NCBI RefSeq assembly: GCF_964275005.1
Contig: NC_092685.1
Location: 13,191,571 to 13,255,570 of the forward strand
DNA length: 64,000 nt
From: Diadema setosum
Lineage: Eukaryota > Echinodermata > Echinoidea > Diadematoida > Diadematidae
Direction: 5' to 3'
Shown here: positions 40,601 to 49,514 of the stretch, in pieces
Numbering within the stretch: position 1 is the first letter of the stretch
Layout of the letters: every line of letters starts with the position of its first letter
The notes under the pieces: generated by a model
What the model saw: the letters and a program-made list of their open reading frames with translations, nothing else
Told to the model about the DNA's origin: nothing
Databases searched by the model: none
Translations under genes and position numbers: made by a program

Positions 40601-40751
40601 TAAAAAAAAAGAAACAGTTGAGGCATTATGAGGTGGATAGGCCCCCCTTTTTAAATTTCGAAGATCCATATATACCAGCACATGTAATCTCACCTCCACG
40701 AGTCGGCACCAAGAACAGAGCAAGAAAAGTAAACACCCGCAGCATCGCCAT
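12759..40751 (-). CDS. PLB1: Phospholipase B1-like membrane-associated GDSL lipase, complete
   Basis: Fourteen exons: 40751-40694, 36934-36834, 28411-28357, 24101-24043, 23424-23357, 22510-22467, 20707-20593, 19971-19776, 17688-17597, 16895-16826, 16239-16135, 15211-15116, 14602-14537, 13004-12759. Their 1371 nt give 456 residues plus stop, and every phase joins. The family hydrolyses acyl esters of phospholipids and lysophospholipids at the cell surface. Visible parts: signal peptide (1-18); conserved FNC and PTSVHRLRPGD lead-in; block I AAIGDSLS with nucleophile Ser89; SIGGNGD; FGFSTG; block II NHAVVGATA with Gly163; block III LFIGGNDLC with Asn202; block V APDCFHFS with Asp333 and His336; FEPVG; membrane helix ~419-443; short basic tail ending TYATF. 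The set of catalytic residues is intact. There is one lipase unit, whereas vertebrate PLB1 has four tandem repeats. The ATG has a good context (ACAACCATGG). The intron after exon 3 has a GC donor. Exon 2 is the least family-like. Confidence 0.9.
13090..13274 (-). mobile_element. tRNA-derived SINE in last PLB1-like intron
   Basis: On the minus strand the head reads AGCTCGGTGGTCTATTGG (A-box-like) and GGTTCGAATCTTG (B-box-like). A body follows with ATCATGGGCGTAC in inverted form and GATCAATTCAGTGC, then a tail with TACGTCGATGTAGGGC and GCAATGAAAA. Related sequences occur at 11491-11544 and 48845-49155. Confidence 0.65.
15518..15580. repeat. C-run/A-run junction with (CAAA)n
   Basis: A run of C, a run of A, then seven CAAA units. 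A similar (CAAA)n tract lies at ~16,025-16,050. Both are in PLB1-like introns. Confidence 0.85.
17255..17490. mobile_element. hAT-like end fragment (CAGGGGTGCATCCAG)
   Basis: The left end CAGGGGTGCATCCAGAAATTC matches the start of the sequence at 63487 (CAGGGGCGGATCCAGGAATTC). A GGGGGCG tract and poly-A/T runs follow. The right end is not clear. It is in the intron between PLB1-like exons 9 and 10. Confidence 0.45.
18605..18637. repeat. Poly(A) run of ~31
   Basis: An uninterrupted A run in the intron between PLB1-like exons 8 and 9. No clear retroposed unit is attached. Confidence 0.9.
20394..20568. mobile_element. Nested MITE: GGCGCCAAG element inside an outer hairpin
   Basis: The inner element (~20,432-20,518) has inverted ends ATGGGGCGCCAAGTGTC and GCGACGCTTGGCGCCTCAT. 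The outer arms, ~38 bp, are CGGACGGTGAGCCTTAACT on the left and the inverted AAGTTAAGGATCACCGTCTG on the right. It lies in the PLB1-like intron upstream of exon 8, next to exon 7. Confidence 0.7.
20727..20985. repeat. (TAA)n microsatellite, ~260 bp, abutting a splice acceptor
   Basis: Almost pure ATA/TAA triplets with scattered TGA/CAA variants. On the minus strand the (ATT)n tract ends about 18 bp before the acceptor of PLB1-like exon 7 (AG at 20709-20708). The long Ile/Leu runs in its open frames are artefacts of the repeat. Confidence 0.95.
22923..23066. mobile_element. Foldback with GGAGCAAT-type ends
   Basis: Inverted words GGCTCCTGCGACAATAATT and GCAATTGCCGCAGGAGCAAT enclose AACCCTAACCCTAAG. 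It lies in the intron between PLB1-like exons 5 and 6. Confidence 0.5.
24287..25190. repeat. Degenerate ~45-bp tandem repeat interrupted by the LINE
   Basis: On both sides of the LINE, degenerate units of about 43-47 bp carry the shared words CGAACCTTCGGAATAACGA and TTTTCATTTTCGGATTAA. At least two units are on the left (24287-24390) and three on the right (25040-25190). The LINE appears to have landed inside the array. Confidence 0.6.
24393..25033 (-). mobile_element. CR1/L2-type LINE 3' fragment with ATT-repeat tail
   Basis: Reading the minus strand from 25033: DYCNGLLSSIP, RLQNWAARLVF, LLKSLHWLPLKQRI, YTPTRNLRSS, HWNNLPLTVRQ, FKKALKTHLF, then a stop at 24591. These are the standard C-terminal motifs of CR1/L2-like reverse transcriptases, with one in-frame TAG after IIFKLV. 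Downstream is the typical 3' end GTAAGCGCTTTGGGCC and GCGCACTATAAATAAT, running into an (ATT)n tail at 24393-24488. The copy is 5'-truncated and inactive. Confidence 0.88.
25370..25545. repeat. TTTA/TTCA-rich tetranucleotide tract
   Basis: Interrupted (TTTA)n with TTCA and TTTC variants. In PLB1-like intron 3. Confidence 0.85.
25548..25625 (+). repeat. Possible tRNA-like SINE head
   Basis: GGGCCCGTGGTGATAGCGG resembles an A box and AGATTCAATCTCCG a weak B box, with suitable spacing. It follows a TTTA-rich tract. It is not a functional tRNA as far as I can see. Confidence 0.3.
28351..28357 (-). promoter_or_regulatory. GC splice donor of PLB1-like intron 3
   Basis: Exon 3 ends ACATCAG and is followed by GCAAGT, the strong consensus of the rare GC-AG intron class. 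Phase 1 here joins the TT of exon 4 (24101) to make the Val of the conserved PTSVH motif. No GT donor at this position keeps the motif. Confidence 0.8.
29234..32267. mobile_element. 3.0-kb non-autonomous DNA element with internal ~170-bp satellite
   Basis: Begins CAGTGGCGTAACTACGGGG and ends CCCACGGTACGCCACTG, a short imperfect terminal inverted repeat, with exact 6-bp flanks GACAGG on both sides (29228-29233 and 32268-32273). Inside are a 34-A run near 29,289 and about 13 tandem units from ~29,985 to 32,215. No transposase frame is present. The TIR looks hAT-like, but a 6-bp duplication is not the hAT norm of 8, so the superfamily is open. Confidence 0.7.
29985..32215. repeat. ~13 tandem units of 155-178 bp
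   Basis: Each unit contains TTAATTTCCAAAGCGAAAAA, CGGCAGTTTTGGGACTGTAAA, a GCTCGCTCGCTTCGCTCGC run, TTTAATCGTTATGCAATTCTC and GCCAGCAGTTGCGCCCGGTG. Unit length varies mainly by losing one GCTCGC block. The short open frames in it recur once per unit and are products of the repetition, not genes. Confidence 0.9.
32672..34030. mobile_element. Repeat element with DR1-rich ~150-bp tandem array
   Basis: The left end has GATGCCTCCGCCATAATGC and the right end has TAATGCCTCCGGC plus GGCGGAGGCATAA, related terminal motifs. Between them six units of 145-162 bp start near 33056, 33218, 33366, 33518, 33663 and 33813. Each begins with TTGACCTTTGACC-type sequence followed by wording like GGACCAAGTTTGGTGAA. 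A (TA)n tract at ~32,967-33,046 precedes unit 1. No coding function is seen. Confidence 0.65.
37563..37616. repeat. (TA)n microsatellite
   Basis: About 26 TA dinucleotides in PLB1-like intron 1. Confidence 0.95.
39803..39990. repeat. Two ~100-bp direct repeats
   Basis: AAAAGGCGCAATGAAGC, GGAAGGGGTAATGATATTCTA and CAATTTCAAATCTATATATT occur in the same order twice, the second copy starting at 39903. In PLB1-like intron 1. Confidence 0.85.
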
Positions 40752-40952
40752 GGTTGTCTTCGTCTGAATTATTTCGCGGAGGACCGCTTGGTTTTCAAAC
40801 GATTTATCGTCATGTGATTTCCTGATAAGTCATTTTTACATCTCGAGTTGAGGGCGCCACAGAAGGTGCGTCAACAACAAGGTTACATTATCTTGAGAAC
40901 TTCCTATTGCTATGTGGCATGGCGCATTACCGAAACAGAAGAAGAGTGTACC

Positions 40953-41436
40953 GTATGTCCCCGCCCCCCCCCCCAAAAAAAAAAAAAATTCAACGGTACC
41001 CTCCGCAATGATATCTTTAAAAATAGTGAATCAATCTAAATAATAATTCAGTGTATGAAACTATAAGTCATTGCCCACATCTTACAGAAAACCCCATTTG
41101 ATTTGCTTCAAAAGTGATCAAAGAGAAATGAGGAATTTTGTAGAGGATGTCAGGAGTCTCTTCCCTCCAAGTTCTGTCTATTGTATTCACACACAAGAGC
41201 ATCGAAGTGCTAAACTTGAAAGAATCAGACTCATGACATGCTTTACAACAATCTACATTTCTCTGTGACCGCTTGACCAAATGAAATGGGGTTTTCTACA
41301 AAAATTGAGCTATGATGTTATATTTTAAGACCCTGAAGTAGAATTTAAACATTTGAATCATATTGGGTGTTATCAATGCGAAAATCTGATTGTAATTTTT
41401 TTTTTTTTTTTTGGGGGGGGGGGGGGGAAGACATAC
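40953..41436. mobile_element. Foldback element copy B, just upstream of the PLB1-like ATG
   Basis: Left end GTATGTCCCCG with C and A runs. Right end T and G runs then AAGACATAC. The interior holds an inverted pair, CAGAAAACCCCATTTGATTT and AAATGAAATGGGGTTTTCTA. It starts about 200 bp upstream of the PLB1-like start codon, so it may overlap the promoter region. Confidence 0.65.
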
Positions 41437-41697
41437 TATATAATAAAAAGCGTGAAATGATAGGCCCTGTAGGTCAAATATACTTACTATGTAAATTCCG
41501 GACAAATAAGGATCTCAGTGAGATTAACACACTGCCATGTTGAGTATATTTAATGATGTGTTGGTTTTGTCTGTATGGGGTTTGGCATGATCTATCCATT
41601 TGCTGATTCATATAGATTATTATTGTGATAGGTTATATCATTTTAGAAAATGGCTTTTCACAACTGGACATATTATGTATGTGTATGTAAGTATATA

Positions 41698-41730
<33 letters not shown>

Positions 41731-41734
<4 letters not shown>

Positions 41735-41906
41735 CATGAGGCTGAATGCACTATAACAATATAAGCACCGACAAATTCTGAATTTGCCCCGAAGGTCAGT
41801 TATATTCAATGAGGCCGCAGGCCGAATTGAATATAACTGCCTGAGGGCAAATTCAGAATTTGGAGGTGCTTGGTACTTGTTATAGTGCAAAAAGATGTCA
41901 TGCACT
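41731..41906. mobile_element. ~176-bp foldback MITE next to a TA repeat
   Basis: Ends AGTGCATGA and TCATGCACT. Inner inverted words GCACTATAACAA, CAAATTCTGAATTTGCCC and AGTTATATTCAAT are mirrored on the right. It adjoins a (TA)n tract at 41,697-41,730. Confidence 0.7.
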
Positions 41907-42243
41907 ATGTGTTATATAAAATAACATACATACCCAGGCGAACCATACGAAAGCCTAGATCACTTAAGATTCTACACGAGCATGACGTGTCTAGACAATA
42001 CCAGTTTCTATGAACCTGTGACCTGTGTAGACAAAATTCTGAAAATCCAAATTCAACTATCGAGTCTAGGGTCTATATCTAGATCTAGATCTAACAGTGC
42101 AAGTAACAGTACGATAGGTTAGGACCAACGTTAGATCTACGAGTGACAGAGCTAGTTAACACCAAGCTGAATAAATCGCGTCAGTCTTTTCATAATGGAC
42201 TGGAATTCAGAGTTTGGTAAATAAACATTAGTGAGGTTTTACA

Positions 42244-42504
42244 TCATTCATAACATCCATTGATAAAGCGAATTACTCTCTCTACAAAAGTAGAACTTTC
42301 ATATTCGCAACGTAACAATTCACTTATTTTTTGAGTACTTGACATTGCTCCCCCAAGAGGCATGTAGAGTGATTTTGTCCCAACATACTCGATGGTAACA
42401 GGTGGTGGGACTGTCTGTGTTTTTCTTTTGAATATAAGATCGCTGAAATTCACAGTATTCGCAATTTTGTGTATGACATCCAAAGGTGTTGAAGGGTATA
42501 CCAT
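42244..42504 (-). CDS. Unrecognised 86-codon ORF, possible exon or relic
   Basis: An open frame beginning MVYPSTPLDVIHK and ending RFINGCYE then TGA, with residue composition like a folded protein and unlike the low-complexity ORFs around it. It starts next to a plausible acceptor (CACATAG before the ATG). I recognise no family. It lies between two foldback repeats, 1.5 kb upstream of the PLB1-like gene. It could be a 3' exon of an undetected gene, a transposon relic or chance. Confidence 0.25.
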   Translation of the reverse strand: MVYPSTPLDVIHKIANTVNFSDLIFKRKTQTVPPPVTIEYVGTKSLYMPLGGAMSSTQKISELLRCEYESSTFVERVIRFINGCYE

Positions 42505-43119
42505 CTATGTGCACTAAGGGGAATTTACCGGTATTTTACAAACCTTAACAATTTACCTTTCAACAGATTTTCTGATTTTCAAAGGTTCGCCAGGTGTTTC
42601 ATTTTTTCATTTATTCTATTTTTTATTTTTTTGCATTCACTGAATTGACAAATACATTTCAGGGAATTCCCCTCCGAGGCCACTATATACTTGGCAAATT
42701 TGCCGTCGGTTTTGTATGCATAGAAACATGTGCGATGTAATTTTAACAACCAATTACATTATTGTCTCGTAACTTGCTACTCTAACAGTGTAGTCTGACG
42801 TTTGCTGCACCCTCGCATACGAATTAAGGTTTCTTCCTTTCTTCTTGTTTGCTATTTAATCTAGATGTATACATTCAAGGGGTTGATGTGGGAGAAAGTA
42901 AATAAAAAGGGGGTTCTATGGTTTATGTATAGATGTATAATGTATCAGGGTCTAATAAGTAATACTCTGTATATTGGATACTAAACAATAAGAGCGGAGC
43001 GATGTATGCATGACTGTACAATGAATTAAACTTGTCTATACACGTATTGTGGAGATGGACCATTCATCGAATCCGAATCTCATCTGGATGTTTGTTTTAT
43101 AATTGTGTTGTTCTGCTAT

Positions 43120-43180
<61 letters not shown>

Positions 43181-43181
<1 letters not shown>

Positions 43182-43677
43182 GTTGAGACAATGTAGATAT
43201 CTGTTTGTGAAACGAAATATATGTTTTTGAGCATAACAAATCTGAACTCATAAACACAATATATTAAAAGTTGAACACGAGTTAACAGTTACATGACATA
43301 CTTGGCAATATTTTTTGGCACTTTGCAACACATTCAACAATGTATAACTGTAAATGAGTGTATAGTGAGTATATGTAGCACACAAACATATCATATGTAT
43401 GCTACATATACTCACTATACACTCATTTACAGTTATACATTGTTGAATGTGTTGCAAAGTGCCAAAAAATATTGCCAAGTATGTCATGTAACTATTAACT
43501 CACGTTCAACTTATATTTAATATACATGTATTGTGTTTATGAGTTCAGATTTGTTATGCTCAAAAACATATATTTCATTTCACAAACAGATATTAAAGCT
43601 GAGGAAGACCATGGTCGAAAGCTTCACAACTCTGCCGGTTCCATGCGACATCTTCTGTTATCTACATTGTCTCAACT
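43181..43677. mobile_element. ~500-bp near-perfect foldback
   Basis: Arms of over 200 bp start AGTTGAGACAATGTAGATA and end with its inverse. The loop near 43,390 is very short. Both strands encode the same chance peptide (MTYLAIFFGTLQHIQ), confirming near-identity of the arms. The right arm alone has an extra ~70 bp at ~43,592-43,660. TA repeats flank it on the left. Confidence 0.85.
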
Positions 43678-43731
43678 ATAATTTCACTTAAGATGACAGA
43701 GGCGTGCGGTAGGAATATCAGCATCATCACA

Positions 43732-43734
<3 letters not shown>

Positions 43735-43776
<42 letters not shown>
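43735..43776. repeat. (TA)n microsatellite
   Basis: About 20 TA dinucleotides. Another (TA)n lies at ~43,116-43,180, so both sides of the 43181-43677 foldback have TA tracts. Confidence 0.9.
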
Positions 43777-43780
<4 letters not shown>

Positions 43781-44072
43781 CATGTACATACATACACGAC
43801 TGTACCTTTATTCATTGATATATAAATACTAAAAGTATATGATCTTGCATGCTCTATACAATGTTAGGCGTACCAAAGATTATCTGGAGTGCATATTGGC
43901 TAGAATAGTGCACGAAAGAACATGTACCATCTTATTCTAGGTATAGTAAAGACGTGTGTATCGTGTATTCATAACATATGTGTGTGGGTAACTACACGTA
44001 ATAGAGTATAATTTGTATTACACGGGATTCCCCATGCAAGAATAATAATAATAATAATAATAATAATAGATA

Positions 44073-44347
44073 GCTCACGGCCGTGAACTACAATGTATAA
44101 CAAAATCAATGAATTTCACAAATACTAATTCAATTAAGAATGTTAGAAATACACTATTCAATATCACTATAACATATAAATATATACATTGTGTATATTA
44201 TACATGTTAGTTATATTGAAGTGTATTTCTAACATCTATATTCTCACGACCGTGAACTACAATGTATAAAAAAAATCGATGAATGTCACAATTACCAATT
44301 AGACTAATCAAGAATAATGTAAGAAATACACTATTCAATATTAACTA
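44073..44347. repeat. Direct ~95-bp repeats with an inverted half-copy between
   Basis: CTCACGGCCGTGAACTACAAT...GAAATACACTATTCAATAT occurs at 44073-44164 and, slightly diverged, at 44242-44347. Between them is an inverted part, ATATTGAAGTGTATTTCTAAC. Confidence 0.75.
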
Positions 44348-44349
44348 TG

Positions 44350-44416
<67 letters not shown>

Positions 44417-44418
44417 CG
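44348..44418. repeat. (CA)n(TA)n(TG)n palindromic microsatellite
   Basis: CA dinucleotides, then TA, then TG form a self-complementary tract of about 70 bp. A similar, less regular TA-centred palindrome lies at ~44,556-44,666. Confidence 0.9.
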
Positions 44419-44596
44419 TGGGTTCGTGTGTGAATGTAATTTCACAGCTCAATGCATTTAAATGTGTGGTTTCATGTCTCGGCATACTGGAGTACGATCT
44501 GTAATTCACTGATGGTGCATGCATGCACACATGAATAAGAAAGTATGCATATGTGTGTATGTGTACATATACAGATATATACATATACATATGTGT

Positions 44597-44638
<42 letters not shown>

Positions 44639-45628
44639 ACATATATACACACACACGCATATACATGTACATATCTATAAACATACGTACGCAAAACAAA
44701 CATACAAAGTACTACAATTTTGTCTAATAGAACTGCATGTATGACAAAAGTGTTATACATGTAAACATACAATGCATGTGAACTGCTTATGGTGCCTACA
44801 TCTCATTTAAAAAAAAAAAAAAAAAACAGTGGGGAAGATATTTTCTCGCTATGTGCGAGAGTTCTCACACACTGGTCCTAGCTGTTTTGCTTTCTTTCTT
44901 TTCAATTCTCTTTCATTGTAGCTCAATTCTTGAGAACAGAAGAAAAATACCCAGATAAGACATCACATGACCATGCAACCGTTGATTACATGTGCAGCAT
45001 ACAATGTTTTACTTCCACCTAGTGCTGAATCAGTACAAGAGGTTTCTTATACTGTACACTGTACAAGCACACTAGTACTGTACATGTATCTTGGCAACGA
45101 GGTTGTAAGTACATGTATTGTACAAGTATCATTAGACAAGTACTGTACATAAAGTCAACGAGTCATTAAACTGCTAGAATTAATTATCTGAAGTTTTAAT
45201 CACGGACTTTTTTATTCTGTGTATTTTGTTTTCTTTTCAAAAAGTAAAGAAAATCAAACTAAATATCTGCATATAATGCAGACAGCACATACACTAAATA
45301 TTTGTATGAAACAGTAATGATTTTCTTCAAACTTCACTGATGTGATCTTTTAATACTTTTGCATTAACTGAATCCACACATGTATATATTTCGGGTAAAT
45401 TTCCTTAAGAGAAAAAAAGAAAAATAATCAGAAGAAACAATACATAGGCCCTCTAGCTCTATCAGCTCTCATAGTAAATTTTCACTTTTAATAAGTGTGG
45501 TCCTATGAGGATCTGCTTAATCTGTGAAAAGCATTTTCTCAATAAAGATGGTCCTTTTCTTTACACACTTATCAAATTTACATGGTTTACTAATTATCAA
45601 GCTTAGAACTTATAACCTTACAAGAACT

Positions 45629-45767
45629 GGGGGGCATTTCATGAAGCATTTTGTCCGACAACTTGTCGGACAAATTTGCTCTCAGCCAATCAGATGCAAG
45701 GATTTCAGTAGCTTTTAACATTTTGTCAGATGAAATATCTGACAAAATGCTTCATGAAATGCCCCCC
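45629..45767. mobile_element. ~139-bp MITE (GGGGGGCATTTCATGAAGC ends)
   Basis: Ends GGGGGGCATTTCATGAAGC and GCTTCATGAAATGCCCCCC. Both arms continue with ATTTTGTC(C/A)GA. A central hairpin GACAACTTGTCGGAC is also present. Confidence 0.8.
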
Positions 45768-47348
45768 TGCCCTAAACATTTTAAACAGCAAAAGGTCTTT
45801 GACACTGCTCTCTCTCTCTCTCCCACTATACTTATATGCTTGTATACATGTACTTAGTACATGCATGTATGTATGTGCATACAGTAAACCTCACATTAGT
45901 CAATCACCACCTTGCATCAATGCGATAGGGGTCTGTGTTTTCCCTGTAACTGTATACATGTTGCAATTGAAAAGCTAACTACATGTATTGCTATGAAATA
46001 TGAAAAAAAATATTCATGTGATTTGTCCATACTGAGGAAATCATATTGAAATTGCGTTGCATAGGTCGTCAATGTTTTTTTTTTTTTCCCTGTGATAAAA
46101 AACAAAAGACAAGACCTGAATGCTTTGCAACTGTCATTTGATGCACTGCAGTGTCAACTAACACTAATGAAGCAGAATGTTGTGTGTAGCTAAGCTTCAA
46201 AATAGTATGACCTCGGATGCAACTTTGCTGCAGTGTTCCTCAATGGTATGGCCTTAACTATATCTAACCAGGGAGGTGAGAGGAAAACCTCCCTGATCTA
46301 AGTGCCTGTCTAGGAGCCCCCAACAAACAATTACAACGTATCGCTTTATTTTTCAAGGTGTCTATGCTCCATAAAATTTACCTGAATATCAAGGTAGACA
46401 TTCAAGGTATGTTTGAAATTTGTAGTGTTTTGGCCCTCAACAATCTTACCAAAAGGCATCTTGGGGACCGTATGTACCTTTTAAATCACTCTGCCTCCCT
46501 AATCCCTAAAGTAATTCCTGCTAAATGTAATCACAGTGCTTTTGAAAGAAAATAATTGAAGGGTTTCATTTTTCCCATCATTTCTTTCCATCTACATCTA
46601 GATATTGCTCTAGGATATTCCTTGCCATACTTAATGGCTTGAGAATGATATACAGGAAACCTTGCATAAGTTGACACTGCAGGAGTCAACAAATTGTGCA
46701 AGTCAGCACAATGAAAATGTCCCAATTATATTTCTATTATTTTATTGTAATATTTTGTTGGCTTCTGCACGAGTCAAAATTTTGCACTAAATGACAGATT
46801 TTCTCCTGTCCTGTTGAATGTCAACCTGTGTTTACAAGCAAAGTTACCATATGGATTTGGGATTTATTCTTAAAAAGAAGTGACCTTTGACCTGCAATTG
46901 TTTGTCCAAAAACCAATTGCTTCCCTGTCTATCATTTGAACATTCCTAGCTAAGGGGGTGGGGGGCTAAAGAGGACATTTCTTTTTTCCTCCTCTTTTAT
47001 GTCCTGACATTTGACGTGACCTTTCACCTTTCACCAATATCATTTCGAAAGAAAAAAAAATAACTCCCAATTTCTTAAATTCACACCATATTTTATTACC
47101 AAAAGATCAATTTAAACAAATAATGTAGCAGAAAGTGCCATTTTTAGTCAAAATCAAGTCTAGAATTGGACGTCACGGGCCCCTTTAAATCTAATCAGCA
47201 CATCTACACCCCTTGTAGCTTACCTTTATCAGGTACCCCCAAAATACACGTATACTGAATGTTGTTGCTTTTCTTTCTGAACTATTAAAATGAGATCTAG
47301 GATGGAGAGACAGGCGGACAACACAAACACAATGGCCCAAATTCATGA

Positions 47349-47589
47349 AGGTGGTACAATTTGTATGGGGCGCCAAGTGTCACATGGCCTATTTTGTTAC
47401 AAAATCAGTCATTTCGTTAATGAAATGATCATTTCTCTTGATGAAATGTGGTCATTTCATTACGAAATTATCAGTTCGTCGACAAAACTGACTGATTCCG
47501 TAACGAAATAAACCATGCGACACTTGGCGCTCCATACAATACTATGGTCTTTTTACATGGTTTAAACCATGGACAAGATTGTACCACCT
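47349..47589. mobile_element. Second nested MITE of the GGCGCCAAG family
   Basis: The inner element (~47,364-47,541) has ends TATGGGGCGCCAAGTGTC and CGACACTTGGCGCTCCATA and an interior full of ATTTCGT/ACGAAAT words. It sits inside different outer arms, AAGGTGGTACAATTTGT and ACAAGATTGTACCACCTT. Confidence 0.7.
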
Positions 47590-47673
47590 TTGTCGGGCAT
47601 TAGGTCCCTGGTAACCTTAAGCAACTCTCAGGACAGAGACATAAAGAGAGAAATACATGTAGCTCGTACTGTC

Positions 47674-47838
47674 CAGGGCTCGATACTAACGGTGGCCCGG
47701 TGGCCCAGGGCCACCAAAAACGCATGTCGGGCCACCAAAATTTCAGAAATCAAGAATTTGGTGGCCTGATCGGGCCACCAAAAAAGGTTGGATGTTTGCC
47801 TTTGGGCCACCAAAAATAAAAGTTAGTGCGGAGCCCTG
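47674..47838. mobile_element. 165-bp MITE with CAGGGCTC ends
   Basis: Left CAGGGCTCGATACTAAC and right GTTAGTGCGGAGCCCTG are inverted. The interior repeats GGTGGCCC and GGGCCACCAAAA in both orientations. It is hAT-like by its CAG ends, but no 8-bp flanking duplication is evident. Confidence 0.6.
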
Positions 47839-48844
47839 CTGTAGCCATACCTCAACCAAGCCACTCACTCGGATGAGCGAAAACTCTGTTGTTGCCAAAG
47901 TGTAAGGTCATAATGTTCATTTACATTGACATTAAATCCTGATCTTTACATGACTCCAGCCCATATCATCATCATCAGTGAATTGCGCTGCTATAACAAG
48001 GACCATGTAGAATAAAACCTGACGTGATATTTGCTCAAGATGGGCGGACTCGAAAAAAAGGACCTATGAACTTTGACTGTGATTGATGTTTAGTCTCAAC
48101 TGACAAAGGATCTGGAATCGTATTGCCCACAGCATATAAATTTTAGTCAAATAAAAAGAGAACTTGTCTACCAGTGAAACAGTGAAATACATGTATAATC
48201 CTGATGTGAAGGAAATGGCAGTGAAGGCAAACACTTAAAAAGAAAAAAAAAGAAAAATTTAAGAAATGTGCAAAACATTCTTTAAAAGGATATAAACAAA
48301 ATAATTCTCATTTCTCATCCACACTGATATTCATCAGAATAGTCTACACAGCAGTTCATCTTTCAAAACAAAATTACTCTTTGCATTAGACTGAAAAAAA
48401 ATCTAATGTACATCAACAATAATTGTGGTCTAAAATGTAAGAGGATGTCTGGTTTCTGCCTTTGAATAGCCATTTTACCAGCTCACATTAGATCTATAGA
48501 ACTATTTTTTTTTCCATATCCATGTATCAACATTCACATTTAAGAACAACAAAAATATTCTGCATGCACTGTGGCTTGAAATTGGATATTTCCTTGAAAT
48601 GAATATTTGTTGTGATACAATATTATATAATTATAAACATAATATGAACTTAAATACTACAATTGTTGGCACTGAAAAAGATTACAAAGAAATTTAATAG
48701 AACAAAGAAATGAACTGCAACTATAATTAAATAAAAGGAGTGTAAATAGAAGACTTGAGCAAAAAAAAATGGCCTAAATATCCAATCAAATGCATGAGCA
48801 TAAAAACAAATGACTACAAATTCATGAAATTCTTCCATCGAGAT

Positions 48845-49155
48845 GTTTTCATCGCAACTGATTGGCAAATTGCCCTACATGGACGTAAATAAGCACTGAA
48901 TTGATCAGTGTAGTAGTAGTAACCATGATAAAAAATCATGGGCGTACATACAGGGCATACTCGAGCAGGATTAGAACCTACGACCTCCCATACTTGAGCA
49001 GGATTCAAACCTACGACCTCCTGTCCAGAGATCAGGAGGTCGTAAGTTTGAATCCTGCTCGAGTACCTACGCCCATGATGGCTACTACTACACTGATCAA
49101 TTCAGTGCTTATTTACGTCGATGTAGGGCAATTTGTCAATCAGTTGCAATGAAAA
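48845..49155. mobile_element. Head-to-head SINE foldback
   Basis: Two arms of the same SINE family (tail, body and partial tRNA-like head) meet near 49,020, giving an inverted repeat with arms of roughly 130-170 bp. The left arm carries an extra partial duplication of the B-box segment. It lies about 280 bp downstream of the Aven-like poly(A) signal. Confidence 0.7.
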
Positions 49156-49439
49156 TGACTGTACGCTGGAGGTTCAACTGTCAGAAAATACACTGCACTT
49201 GATAAATATCAATCACTGTAAACTGTTCTTTTTAAGGGGATAATCTCAAGACAAATAAAGAGAAGAAAAGGGAATGCACAACACTTTTTTTTTCACTCCA
49301 AAATGTGATATCTTAATAATGTGGAGACATCTTGCCACTGGAAAACAAATTGATTATGAAGCAATTGCACAAGTCCGTATGTGTTCCTGTACATGTGTAA
49401 GAGTGAGAGAGAGAGAGAGAAAGTTCTTAGTTATCAATT

Positions 49440-49445
49440 TTTATT
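49440..49445 (-). promoter_or_regulatory. Candidate poly(A) signal of Aven-like gene
   Basis: AATAAA on the minus strand about 70 nt after the stop codon at 49515. Confidence 0.5.
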
Positions 49446-49514
49446 CTTTTTGGGGGGAGAGGATGGGGAGTTAATGTTACCCAAAACACTCCAACATGCT
49501 ATGTGTGTTTGATT

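Larger units (their letters stand above)
41907..49439. other. Repeat-rich intergenic region upstream of the PLB1-like gene
   Basis: Apart from the ORF at 42244-42504, I see only MITEs, foldbacks and TA/CA repeats. The non-repeat parts show no coding signal. Confidence 0.6.

Noticed and set aside
44283..44772. ORFs rich in Ile/Tyr/His/Thr/Val
   Set aside because: Translations of CA, TA and TG dinucleotide repeats.
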